Origin: Seiridium cupressi
Lineage: Eukaryota > Ascomycota > Sordariomycetes > Amphisphaeriales > Sporocadaceae
NCBI GenBank assembly: GCA_036674765.1
Contig: JARVKI010000037.1
Location: forward strand, 62,001-126,000
Reading direction: 5' to 3'
DNA length: 64,000 nucleotides
The notes under the pieces are model-generated. The model saw nothing but the letters and a program-made list of their open reading frames with translations. It was not told where the DNA came from and searched no databases. Positions within the stretch are counted from its first letter, which is position 1, and every line of letters starts with the position of its first letter. The position numbers and the translations under genes were made by a program. Of the stretch, positions 10,704 through 22,193 are shown piece by piece.

Positions 10704-13014
10704 TTATCGCATCACAAGCACATCCGACTTGAGAAGTTCATGAGTGCGAAGGCGGTCCATGTCACGGTCGTCTCTCAGGCTCAACGTGGGGGTGACGACG
10801 AGCATGATGCGGTATTGTTGGTATTGCATCTGGTCGCTTGGAGTGTCGGTGTAGTTGAGAGCGCGCATCGTACCATAGGCGAACTTGCTACCAGTCTCAG
10901 GGAAGTAGTAGTGCAAGGTCATACCAGACGTCCAAATTTTGGTCGTGATGGTGTAGGCGGCATTGATGACGATGGTCAAACCCTTGCGAGCCTGCTCATC
11001 TTCGATGATGCAGCTCCGCATAGGTCTGAGGATATCATGGAGCATGCCAACATGCTTGGCGACTGTGCGTCGTTTGAAATCATCAGCCTCGGGGGCCTCG
11101 ATGATGAACTGGATCACCTTGGCATGATCGTTTACGATGCGTTGTCTCTCAAGACCCTGGGGTCGACCACCACCTGGAAATGCAATGTTAGTGCATGCGC
11201 TCGTCTGGTTGTTGGATATGACAAACTTACTTTGACCGGCGACGCGCGACTTCATGCGACCCTGCAGGGCGTGCAGATGACTGTCGATGGCATCATTGAA
11301 ACCGTAGAATATCTCGGGGACAATCAGACGGTTGACAATATAATCAACGACGATGCGCTTCATGACCCAATGGCGGCAGTCAAACTTGGTGAGCAAGTCG
11401 GTCATATGAGAAGCGCTCTGAGTCTGGTTCTTCAGTCCCATGGAAAGAACATAAGTCCAAGTGGCTGGGTATGAGACCGCCAACATCTTGTCGTCCTCGT
11501 TGAATGGAGCGGTGATATAATGCTTGGCAATAAGACCCTCAATCATACCGAAAAGACGCACAAAACCATGCGTGACGTCTTCTTGGTCCCACTCTGGCTT
11601 GGCCTGAAGATAACTAAAGTCGACGTTGGCAAACTCAGCCACTGACCTGAATCGACTCTGCTGATGAGAACCAGATGGCACAAGCGCCTTGGAGTTGGTG
11701 CCAAAGGCATTGTTCAGACCGGATGAAGGTCCCGATGAGCCGCCGCGAAAGCCCATTCTTGTAGTAGTGTGTCTGGTGGGCTCGAAGCTGTTGCCACTGT
11801 AGGCACGCGCATCCTGAGGCTCCATGGATTGATTTGCTTTGAGAGCGCTTTCGTTTGCGTACTTGCGGAGGAGCGGCAGCATCTCCTTGGAGTGATCAGT
11901 CTTGGAACTTCGAGGTCCGAACTCCGGTGCAGTCGGGTTGAGTAGCGACTTGCGTCGCCCAGACACGGGAGTCTTGAGCTTGCGGGCATCTTCGCCATTG
12001 TCAGGATTGGCATCCTCGTCAGCGGCCTTCTTGCCCTTGGTCGGGCCAGTGATCTTGACTAGCTGCATTGAGTTGCTTTGAGACAGACGCAGGGACTTGA
12101 CTTCGTCCTCCAAGGCCTGTGGCTAGCATTAGTATTTGCGAGTGAAGATGCCGCAAGGGAGCCACGATGACTCTTACCTGAATTTGCTTCATGTGCTTCT
12201 GCTCATAGCCCTTGGTCAGCTTCTGAAGACGCTTCACCTCAATCTGGTGGCTCTCAATCTGTTTCTCAAGACTGGCGACTGTCTTGATCTCAAGGTCCTT
12301 CTCTTGCACCAGCTCTCTGTACTGATCTTGTAGATCGGAGATTTGCTGACGTCGCGAAAGAAGCTCCTTCTGTGCCTTCTCATACTGTACCCGGAGCTCA
12401 CCGGCTTGGTGCTGGCTTTTGGTGTGCTCTTGGATGAGAGTGGTAGTGTAACGGGTCAAATCTTGACCGATGCCAACTAGGAGAGACTGCATGGTCTGTG
12501 CCTGCTCGTTGTTGAAACCAGGAGTGATTCGCACGTATTGCTGCGCTGTGAAGAGACGAGCCTGGATATCACCAAAGCCGCGGTACAGAGGCTGCAAATT
12601 GTTTTTCAGTTGGTGATCTAAATGCGACACAAGAAAGGTGAATGTGGAAAGAATGAGAGAGGGAGAAGAAAAAGAACTGACACTGCTGGCAACACTAGGC
12701 GAAATGCCAATACTCATCGAGTCGAACGAGGCTTGTCCTGGGAAGCTCGGCAGAGGGCGCACCGTCGAAGGGCGCCGGAGATGGTGGCCTTGATGGTACT
12801 CATCGGCAGCGACAATGGGTCGGTAGCCATGAGCATCGTTCACCAACTCGTTGAACTTGTTACTTGCTTGAACGAGAGCCATCTCATCGTCAGAAGGAGT
12901 GTCGCTGCTCTTGGTAGTAGAGCCCAAGCCGTCCTTCAGCGGAGTGGCCTCGAGAGCTCTCGAATGTAGCGGGGCACCTCCACTGGAGTCGCTGGAAGAT
13001 CGATTGGCAGGCAT
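10704..13014 (-). CDS. Conserved fungal coiled-coil protein, unknown function
   Basis: Four exons: 12684-13014, 12178-12617, 11231-12122 and 10704-11173, giving 710 aa. The start at 13014 has A at -3; the frame stays open upstream to 13095 but that looks like leader sequence. The first 110 residues are Ser/Pro-rich and probably disordered. Residues about 180-270 are a strong coiled coil (heptads with QEKDLEIKTVASLEKQIE). A basic low-complexity linker follows (SGRRKSLLNP), then a folded-looking C-terminal region rich in aromatic and helical segments. Two introns (12618-12683 and 11174-11230) are multiples of three and lack stops, so reading through adds 22 or 19 residues; the second has perfect gtaagt and actaac signals and is surely spliced, the first is likely. 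I do not recognise a family with known function. Confidence 0.75.
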
Positions 13015-15016
13015 CCTAAACTGCGATCGCGTGGAAAACGATACGAAAAATAGTATTGCTGTGATACAAATCTGGGGACGAAGGTTGCCACCCACGAAAA
13101 TTGTTGCAGGCGAACCTGGGGATGTTGCAGCTGAAGTGCTCTGGGTGATGTTCAGGGAAAGTGAGATGAAAGCAGCAGTGGACGCGTGTACCTCGATAGA
13201 GGTAAGTAGACAAGGGCTTGCTCCTTGTGAAGGATGAGGAAAGTATACGAGAAACGGTGGAGGGCAGTGGTGATGAGTTCCTTAATTTATATTGACGGGG
13301 AATGAGCTCGACCAAAATTTGTTAAGTCTTCAAGGACTGCTCGAATCTGCGAGTGAATTCAGAAGGAAGCCGGGGACGAAATTTGGCGGAAAAGATGAAG
13401 AAACCCTGAGGGAGGAGCTCAAGTGAATGTTGGCCGGGAAGCTGGACACGGTCGGTGCCTGAGATATCTGGGTATTGTACACTATTGCAACAATAACAAC
13501 AATCAGAGTATTGACTTTCATTGATGCCCACAACTTAACAACAATCGGAACATCTTGTGGTAAGGAGTAACAATCTCTAGCCTCACCATGCCTGCGCTAG
13601 AGTTATACAAATCATGTATTCCAAGCGCGTAAGGTATCCATTATTATGTTGTATGAAAACATGAATCCTTGCAGACCATTTGCATTTACTCCAGAGTGAC
13701 TGCCCTTTCCCCCCCAGAAATTGTAAATGTTTCATACTCTCACAAAATGGCAATCATACTTGATAAGTTGTGCGGTAAGTGCAGTTTACAAGATGAGAAG
13801 TGCAGTGCTAGCGTCTAAATAACTGGACGCCGCTGGACAAGGTGTTTTGGAACAAGACAAGCCAGGGTATTCTTTTGGACTTGGCTAATATGCTGACAAT
13901 TCTGGCGTTTCTGTCATGATGACAGTGATACACTGTCAGATATTCATTGGATTCCTTCCTGTGCATAGAAGAGGCATGAACAACCAATATGAAGCTTTGA
14001 GGGCATTGTCAAGCGGATATCTCGAACACAATACTAGATTAATCAGTGCAGTAGAGGGAATTCGATGTATCGGTAGAGGAGGGAAAAGAAAGAAAGTAAG
14101 AAAGACCTTGGAGATCAGCTGCACCACAACAATCGGTCCTACCCTTCAGCTTGGCCATCCATACCAGCAGTCGACCAGCTGCAACACATTCCAAGTTGAT
14201 TTACTCCCGGCTCGACTGGGCGCCCACGGGAATGTGGAATTGTTTTTATTTTCTCCCTCTGGAAACACGAGTTTCTGGATAATGAGATTCATTGACAATT
14301 ATTTTGGTCAATCATGCGACGACTAGACTGCCCAGTTCTATTTGATCGTGATTAAGTTCACATTGCAACACCCTGATTACAATATGGCGAGTTTCCGTTC
14401 TTCAAGATTACATGTGGCTCTCAAGAGTTGCTGCTGGCTTACAGTAGAGATCATAGGAAGCACCAGAAACAATTGCATTTCATTGGCGAATTCTAAGGAC
14501 TGATCCCTGAGGTGTGAATGGTTCCAGGCGGTTGTTGACAACCCACACGACATGGGTTCTTCAATGGAAAAAAAATATATATTGGTTAGCGACTGCCTCC
14601 TTGCTGTTCTTATTGCAGGAAAGTATACTTGTCGGCGCTGTAGCCTCAGGAGTTGCATTACCATCTGGCTAACCTAAGGCTCTCCTATACAATAGGAGCT
14701 GGAAGCCGAGGAATAGCCGGCCTGCCAGTCACCAGCCACTAGACTAGCCGCGGCCGCATTTTCTTTGCGGCGACCCACTCTTGGCTGCTGCCTCTATTTC
14801 AACGTCCAGTTGCTACAGCCCATCACAGACTCATCCACTCACATTCCCACCTGCGCAACTTGCATCGGTTGTCATCTGCTCGCTGCGAATTCTTGTTTCC
14901 ACAAATATCGTTCACTGTAACGCCTCCCCAAGATCGTCTCTCGGTGGCCAGTACAAAGGAGTAGAAAGCCTTTATCCCGCTGCATCCGTTTCGTTGTGAT
15001 CTGACGCCTTCTCAAG
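13015..15016. promoter_or_regulatory. Divergent intergenic region
   Basis: This 2.0-kb interval lies between the divergent starts of the coiled-coil gene (minus) and the splicing factor (plus). Short frames on both strands look like chance. An A-run followed by alternating AT occurs at about 14571-14583. The last 200 bp before 15017 are C/T-rich, as is common in fungal leaders. No RNA gene was seen. Confidence 0.45.
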
Positions 15017-16871
15017 ATGGCCACTCTCGATGTCGAGGCTTTGCTTGATGCCACCGCCACCAAGGACGAGGCCAAGGATATTAGACCCAAGGACTCCGAC
15101 GACCGTTTGAAGTCGGATCGTGTCGAGCGACGGGATCGGGACCGCGCTCGTGACAGCAGTCGAGACCGCGACCACGACCGCAAGCGGCGAGACCGCAGTT
15201 CTGACCGCGGACGACGCGATCGCGGTGACGACCGAGAAGCTACTCCGCGCAGTGATGCGGGTAGCCACAAGAGTAGGCGCAGAAGTCGAAGCCGCGATGA
15301 TGACCGACGTCACTCACGACGCAACAGAGGAGGCGACGGAGATTTTTACCGCGGCGGTCGAGGAAGGGATCGCTCCCGTTCCCGCTCCCCGAACCGGTAC
15401 TATCGCCCCAGAGATGAACGTCGCGACCGCGATGACCGCACACATCACCGAGGCAAGGACGAAGATCGCCCGCGTGGTGGTCGAACTCCAAAGAGAGATG
15501 CTACTCCTCAGCTGACGGAAGATGAGCGTGATCGCAGAACTGTCTTCGTCCAGCAGCTCGCTGCGCGTCTTCGTACCAAGGAACTAAAGGAATTCTTCGA
15601 AAAGGTCGGACCTGTGAATGAAGCTCAGATTGTCAAGGATCGCATAAGTGGCAGATCGAAAGGGTATGTTGCTCCCATCCCACCGCCCCACCACTGCTCC
15701 TCTTACTAAATGTCGTTGTTACAGTGTGGGCTATGTCGAGTTCAAGAACGAAGATTCCGTCACTGCTGCTCTCCAGCTTACTGGTCAAAAGCTACTAGGT
15801 ATTCCTGTGATCGTCCAGCTTACAGAGGCTGAGAAAAATCGACAAGTTCGAACTACAGATAGCTCCGGCTCGCATGCCAACTCTATCCCGTTCCATCGCC
15901 TCTATGTTGGCAATATTCACTTCAGTATAACCGAGCAAGATCTTCAAAATGTTTTCGAGCCATTCGGTGAGCTGGAATTCGTCCAGCTTCAGAAGGACGA
16001 CAACGGAAGAAGCCGTGGCTATGGATTCGTGCAGTATGTTATCCATGGACTTGCATGGTTTCGAGACCCGTGCTAACCATCGTATAGATTCCGTGAAGCT
16101 GACCAGGCTCGCGAAGCTCTGGAGAAGATGAATGGTTTCGACCTGGCAGGTCGCCCAATCCGTGTCGGACTTGGAAACGATAAGTTTACCCCAGAGTCAA
16201 CTGCCAATCTCCTACAGAGATTCCAGGGACAAAACCAACCATACCAGGGATCTGCATTTTCCGGTGCCGGTGGGCGAGGCCAGCAAGCATCTGGGTTCGA
16301 TCGGGCCGGTGGACGAGACAACGACAAAGCTACGGGTGCCAGCGCCCTAGATGACACTGACGTCGGTGGAGTAAACTTCAACAACTACAGTCGTGACGCC
16401 CTGATGCGTAAGCTCGCTAGAACTGATGAAGCTCCTAACGGTGGCCGCGATGAGAGACAGGTCCTCAAACCGAAGACTGAAACCAAGCCACTGCCCGTCA
16501 ATGTTAACATGGCTAGCCGTTGTGTCATTTTGCACAACATGTTTGATCCTACTGAGTACGTACTACCCGATTCGATCCCCGACACGTTACAGTTGCTGAT
16601 AACGGCATACAGAGAAGAAGGTGAAAGCTGGGTTAAGGAACTGGAGGATGACGTTAGACAGGAAGCCGAGGATAAATACGGCCATGTCGTTCATATTTCC
16701 CTAGACCCAAACTCGCAGGGCGATATTTATCTGAAGTTCGACAAAGTCCAAGGCGGCGAAAATGCCATCAAGGGACTCAACGGCCGGTACTTCGGAGGAC
16801 GCATGATTAGCGCTGCACCTGTTGTGGATGCCGTCTACAGCAGTTTGTTTTCTCGCACCAAGGCTATTTGA
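15017..16871 (+). CDS. rsd1: RBM39/CC1-like splicing factor with three RRMs
   Basis: Four exons: 15017-15663, 15725-16033, 16088-16555 and 16613-16871, giving 560 aa. Residues 25-160 are an RS-like domain packed with RD, RDR and RSRSRS. RRM1 spans about 175-250 ([17 protein letters not shown]), RRM2 about 274-350 ([18 protein letters not shown]), and a C-terminal U2AF-homology-type RRM about 461-560 ending in [14 protein letters not shown]. This order matches human RBM39/HCC1 and S. pombe Rsd1. It should act in the nucleus in 3' splice-site recognition with U2AF. The 57-nt intron 16556-16612 is in frame and stop-free; splicing gives NMFDPTEEEGESW as in the family, so retention would insert 19 residues into the UHM. 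The family is clear; the symbol follows S. pombe. Confidence 0.93.
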
Positions 16872-17934
16872 GTTGCTAATCAGGCCTGACTATTTGATTG
16901 TCTAGGACCTTCACCTGTAAGTTAGTCTAGACGAAATGTTGACGTAGATGTTGTTTGACTAATTCAGTCTAGATCTTCCGTCTCAGGCCTTGGGCCGCTC
17001 ACCATCACAGACCTTTGTTCACGCCCGGCCGGCACACGAATCATGATCATTCCCACCAACAAATACCTCTCAGGCGTCTATCGGTTTTGTCCCTTTTCGC
17101 ATGGATCATATTGACGGTGGCCATTCGTGCTGATGAACGCAGAACAGATCCTCGGTGGATTTCGCGCCCCGATATCCTCATGCCACCAATCACTACCTAC
17201 CGCATGTGTGCATGCATGCATACAGACTGGTGGCTACTGCAAGAATACACTTTTGACGTTAACAGCCATAGGATTCCGCTTGTCATAGAGTTGATAGTTG
17301 TAAATACTGAATTATAGAAGCCGTAATTGACCAATCAGCATTTCATACCAACAGTACAGAACATTGTGGTCAAAAGTTTGATTTGGACGTGATTTAGGCG
17401 TGAACATTTGGTCATTCCCTCTTAAGATTTTGTGCAATCATGCCCAGCCACCCTCCAAAAATTGATCCTCATTGAGGTGGCTATAGAAGGCGGTATCGTT
17501 GCACTCAGGCCTGACTCTGGAGAAATCCTCACAGGACAGGCTGGATACATGGTCGACATATTCGGGAAGCTATTGGGGCGTGTTACCTCCATGGTCCCGG
17601 TGAAAGAAAGAGGGCAGTGAATGTGCAAAAATGGATGATGGATGCCCACCTCCAATAGAAAGCACTGGAGTGCAAAACTCCGAGATCAGTATTGAGTCCC
17701 AAGAATTCATCTAATCTAATCAGTTTTGAGGTGGAGGGCGAGGACAGACGCATCTCCTAATTTGAGCTCGGAATTGGAATGGAGCGATCCGCAACGCGTC
17801 AAAAGAACAAGAACGCGTTTTTCTGTGCGCAGAAAGCCGGCGGATTACTGAATTATTCTTCGGTAGCTTGAAAATAAAGAAAATGGTGACGGAGAGGAAG
17901 TGAAGGAAAGAGATGTTTATGGTAGGAAGAAAAA

Positions 17935-18020
17935 ATGGAGGCCCCTCCCGGGATCGAACCCGCGCATATAATCGTGACGTTCAACGCACCCTCCTGATTA
18001 TAACACGTCAGCCAGGCTAG
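17935..18020 (-). repeat. tRNA-like module, copy 1
   Basis: Read on the minus strand, it begins near tagcctggctgac, has an A-box-like region with a possible CTGA/TCAG D stem, a B-box-like gggttcgatccc, and ends in ggggcctcca followed at once by a T6 run, as at a Pol III terminator. I cannot fold a canonical cloverleaf: the acceptor strands do not pair well and the T arm closes only with a 6-nt loop. It is about 80% like copy 2, 180 bp away, and the similarity extends into the flank past 18020. It is probably a decayed tRNA gene or tRNA-derived repeat. Confidence 0.5.
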
Positions 18021-18114
18021 TTTGTGGGAAAATTTTCTCCTCAAATTAGTTATTTAACCAACCAGCCAACCGAGTTTCAAAGAAATTAAGAGGACAAACA
18101 AAAGAAACAAAAAA

Positions 18115-18198
18115 TGGAGGCCCATCCCGGGTTCGAACCTGCGCGTTATAATCGTGCGTCCACGCACCCTCCTGACTATACCACGTTGACCAGGCTAG
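18115..18198 (-). repeat. tRNA-like module, copy 2
   Basis: This is the second copy of the module at 17935-18020, in the same orientation. On the minus strand it has ggtatagtcagg (A-box-like), a gtgcg/cgcac hairpin, an attataa loop with a possible UAU anticodon in a gcacg/cgcgc stem, the B-box-like aggttcgaaccc, and gggcctcca followed by T6. The parts are tRNA-like but the spacing between the putative anticodon arm and T arm is too short for a normal tRNA. It could be a tRNA pseudogene or a small tRNA-derived element. Confidence 0.5.
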
Positions 18199-18906
18199 TT
18201 CATTGGAAATTTAATCTTCAAATTGGATACTTGAAAACTCAACGTTGTCTCATTCATTCCATCGCTGCCAGACGATAATACGTATTCGAAGGTGTAGCAA
18301 AGATCTGGCATATTCGTCTTTCGTAATTCGAACCATGGACCCTCGAAACCGCCACCATTGAATCTAGCATCCTGACAATAGCTTAGTCTACTTTAGATCA
18401 GGAGCTTCGTCTCCACGGCAGACACGGGCACTCTGAATATCATTTGGGAACTAAATCATCTACGAATACTAGGACCAAGTATCGGCAGCTCGGTATGAGA
18501 CTCGAATTCTGCAACCACCTCATTTCTAAATTGTGACGACGGCATATCTTGATCAGGGCACAGCACGGGATGGAGAGCATCAAATAAACATCATACCTGT
18601 ATTGCTATGGTCAGTAGATGCGCGACAACCACGTTTGGCTGCTTCGAGGATGACAGACACGAGACCTGGCGCATATTTGAGTCCCTCTTCATGACCACGA
18701 TCAAGTATTTACCATATTTTATGCCCAACCGAGTCTTAATACGGTCGTATAGATTAAAGCAACGTCATACTAGTTCACAACAACGTATATTCTTGTCTAT
18801 ATAGATGCACAATATTACGGAGTGTCAACGACTGGCATTGCACTGCCTCTATTGTATGGTTCACCGATATTTAGTCATCAACGCGTTTACGCGTCTCCAT
18901 AACACC

Positions 18907-20842
18907 CTAGCTTGGTATGCTGACCTTGAACACCAATGCCTGGCTGTCAAGGTTGTATCCACTTGAATCCGCATAGGTGAACTGGCCGCCATTTAGAAAG
19001 CCATTTTGCGTGATAAAGTCGTTGTCGCTTAGACTAAAGACGAAGTACTCGTCGTCTGGATTGTTGGGGTTGGCGGGCACCACAGCTATGGACTCCCATT
19101 TCTCGTTCTGTACCAGCATTAGCTTGTGCTCACGTGTAGCGTCCACCGGATGATCAAGACAGGGAATAAGCCGAGACAGGCAGAATGTCTTACCAAAAGC
19201 TGCGCATCCTGATCTCCACCGTTGTGCAAGCCGAACCGACCTAGCTGGCTGTTCACATTAAAGTCCAAGAACCCGCAATACTCGGCGACGTCAATACCAT
19301 CTGCTAAAACACCATCGTCATCCGCAGCGGCGCACGTTTGACAATCATACGCGTCACCCTTGATGTCGGTAGCGTCTGAGATATCGAAAACATCGATCTG
19401 ACGGTACACGGACTGCGAGTTGTCCTGTCCATGGCCGGCACCGCTATCCCGGGAAAGGACAAAAAACTGGCCGTTGGCCAGGGCGTGGATCTCTGACTGT
19501 GCGGCAACCTTGGGGTTCTTGGAGGCTTTGGCCGTGGGGTCATTATAGGTTGGCAATGCCACGATATACTCGGAAACGTAAACGGGAGTCAAGGGTGCTG
19601 AAATGTCGTATTTGAGGAAGCGGGTGTACCGCTCAGTCTGTTTCTCGAGGCCCTGGCCAGATATTAGCCCATGTTATTTGGGGAAGCTTCGTACGTTTTG
19701 TGAGGGGTAAAGATCCTTACACCTTCCTGCACTGTAGCAGCCTGAAGCAGCACCCAAAGTGTATTCCCGTCCTCTGATACTGTAAGACCTTCGAAGCCGT
19801 GGTTATTCTCACGTCCAGTGTCAGGATGCTCTGGGTCAGGCAGAGGGCCTTCGCCATCGTCGATATAGTGAGGCGGACTAGCAGCTGAGAAAGACTCAGT
19901 CTCATTCCGAAAGGGGACGATGACATCAGGTGGGCGAATGGCTGTCAGCATTTTGCCGTCATTATCGAAGAGGTCTGCAAGAAATGTTAGTCCATGTTCT
20001 TCAGCTGTGACAAGAAGTTGAACCCCAAACTCCGGGTAGGCAACCTACAAACATAAGGACCATACTCATCCGAGATCCAGAATGAACCGTCGGAATTGAC
20101 TACTAGTCCCTCGCAGTCAACCGGAATTCGTTGCCCTCCAGGCCCTTCGCCACCAAAACCATCACCGGTGTAAGTGGCAATAGGCAAATCAGGGAAGCCT
20201 GCATACGAGACATGACCCGTCACATCGGCATCAAGCCCGGTGCAGGGCTCGCCATCCGGATCCGAGAACCGAATGGTATCCTCGTAGGTGAGGATTAAGT
20301 TCGGAGACGAGGGTTCCGCCACCGTGGCATTTGGTGCCGGCGTCAGAGAGATGGTAAACTTGTGTACTCGAGGCTGGTAATTGAGCGTTCCCTCAGTGTT
20401 CCTTTTATGGTGTTAGCCATGTTCTGAATCTTGGACCGTGAAAGAAGATTTCGGGATGGAAGAAAGTGGCAAACGATCCAGCCGGCAGATTCCCAACGTC
20501 TCAATAATCCAATCCGAGATTCTCAAAGGAAGATCTTACTCACCAGCCACGATCTGGCAGAGTCCACAATGACCCAGTATAAGTGCCGTTGTCGCTCTGT
20601 TTCCACGAGTTCTTGTCCAAGTAAATGGCACTGCCCAATCCGCCAAGATTGTCGCCGAACTTATCCACCGCATCCGACACTACAAACCCATACCCAGCCA
20701 GCTCCTCATACACATACGTCTTGCCGTTGCAGGTCGTGCTGTTCACGACTGCGCTTGCAGATGAGTTGGCGGCCCGCCGTGCCACGAATGGATTCGCTAT
20801 AGCCCTGGCGGCGAGTGCGGCCGTCAATAGGGGGGCAGCCAT
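18907..20842 (-). CDS. Secreted phytase-like esterase-domain protein
   Basis: Five exons: 20544-20842, 20049-20401, 19721-19974, 19194-19652 and 18907-19107, giving 521 aa. The first 17 or so residues (MAAPLLTAALAARAIA) look like a signal peptide, so export to the wall or medium is likely. The body matches the 'esterase-like activity of phytase' beta-propeller family: DRGW near residue 100, a VDCEGLVVNSDGSFWISDEYGPYVYLF segment spread over the exon 2/3 junction, NNHGFEGL, and a closing KWESIAVVP segment. The reaction of these fungal proteins is not established. Splice phases 2-1-0-0 join cleanly; intron 1 (20402-20543, 142 nt) is long and ends in aaaag rather than CAG or TAG. No related gene lies next to it. 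Confidence 0.85.
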
Positions 20843-22193
20843 CGCTACTGGCTGGGGGCGTCGGTTATTACTTTTGAACGACTAAGCCTCCGGATACAGA
20901 AGCTCGCGTGGATAGATGTCTTTTCGCGGATGGAAGCTTAAGGAATCACGGGAAACGATGTAGACCTGTTCAGGTATTATAGTAAACTATACAGCACCAT
21001 TGGGTTCCAATCACGAATATCGCATCACAAACCCATGGCCAAGGGGCCTTGTTCTCATCGATCTAAAGCATACCGCTGTCCAATCAAACGTCCATGATCT
21101 GAGGGGTGCAAGTGACTACGTAGCCAGGTACATCAATCTAGCATTCCCCTCCATACTGCAGGAGGCAAATCATTCATCATCGAAGGAAGCGGGCTCGGTG
21201 AAGCTAAGCGGGAATAGGGCGGTCCTGGCCCGTTTGGTAGGCGCCGGCGCATAGTGACCCCTGGGCGGTCTTTGCTGCACGTTCCTGGTGGCCGAAATCC
21301 CATTGGAGCAATATACTTTCAGCTTGCAAGGATGAGTATGCGAACGCGGCAAGTCATCGGCCAAGAAGCAATTTAAGGATCTCGACGCTGAGGCGAATGA
21401 GACCGTTTACCTGTTACTTGCAGCGCCATAGCGTCGAGGCACGTGGGGAATTTCTGTGTTTAGCCAAGAATGTAACCTCCAGTGCACATGCGCAAACTTT
21501 GTGCTTTCTCTACGAAGCACACTTCAGAAAGCCATGCCGGCGTCCGCGGCGAACAAAGGCCGAGAAGTCCGCGTCTTCGCCGAAGGCAAGGGTGTTCGCA
21601 CAGGTATCGCCAGGACCGGAAAATGAGGTAGGTATTCGTTCCTGTGGCTACTATCTGCGAACTGTATCTAAATGGAGGCAACGTCTGCCAATGCCCCAAT
21701 CTCGGCACGGCATTTGCCGCATCGTTCTCTGTATACACCTGTCCTCATATCGTCAGATTTCATTCACCCCTTTTCTTTGATCGCTTGCTGTTACCCTGCC
21801 GTCATCCGGTAACTTCTGCCGAGTGTCCGAGGTCTGTACTAGCTGCCAACGTAGTGTCGGTCCCTAGAGGAGCCTCGCAAGTCTACATACATAAATGAAC
21901 GGGGCATCACCCTCAAACTACCAAGCCTTAATAAGCAGAAGCTCATATCCTCTGGCACAGTTGAACGCTCCTTGCCAGAAACTCCCTCTATCTTGGTATC
22001 ACGCACGCGGAAACAAATGAGCCGAGCATGTCATGGAGACGGGGGGTTGCCGGGCTGAGTCATTTGGCGCATCAACAGGCTACAGCCCATACAGATCCCA
22101 CCCATCATAAGTGTCGTTAGTTGGTTGGTGTCCATTCAGGATTTGGCTTGAGCCGTGCGATGGCGCGAACTCATTCCGAAATTCCTGCGCCCG
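20843..22193. other. Gap between phytase-like gene and Crm1
   Basis: This 1.35-kb interval contains the promoter of the minus-strand phytase-like gene and the 3' flank of Crm1. I see no supportable gene or repeat; open frames of 80-130 codons here have no recognisable family and mixed composition. Confidence 0.5.

Larger units (their letters stand above)
16872..18906. other. Gap with tRNA-like modules
   Basis: This 2.0-kb interval between the splicing factor and the 3' end of the phytase-like gene contains two tandem tRNA-like modules (listed separately). Other short frames, such as 17422-17655 minus and 17432-17620 plus, have no recognisable family. Confidence 0.5.

Noticed and set aside
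10680..11474. 264-codon plus-strand frame
   Set aside because: It is the antisense shadow of the last exons of the coiled-coil gene (10704-13014 minus), whose splice sites and frame are much better supported.
13015..13095. Upstream start of the coiled-coil gene at 13095
   Set aside because: The added residues (MGGNLRPQICITAILFF...) look like leader or intron sequence, while the ATG at 13014 has a good context and begins the Ser-rich N terminus.
17935..18198. Functional tRNA-Ile(UAU) pair
   Set aside because: The UAU loop can be drawn, but there is no room for a variable region before the T arm and the acceptor strands do not pair, so I list tRNA-like modules rather than tRNA genes.
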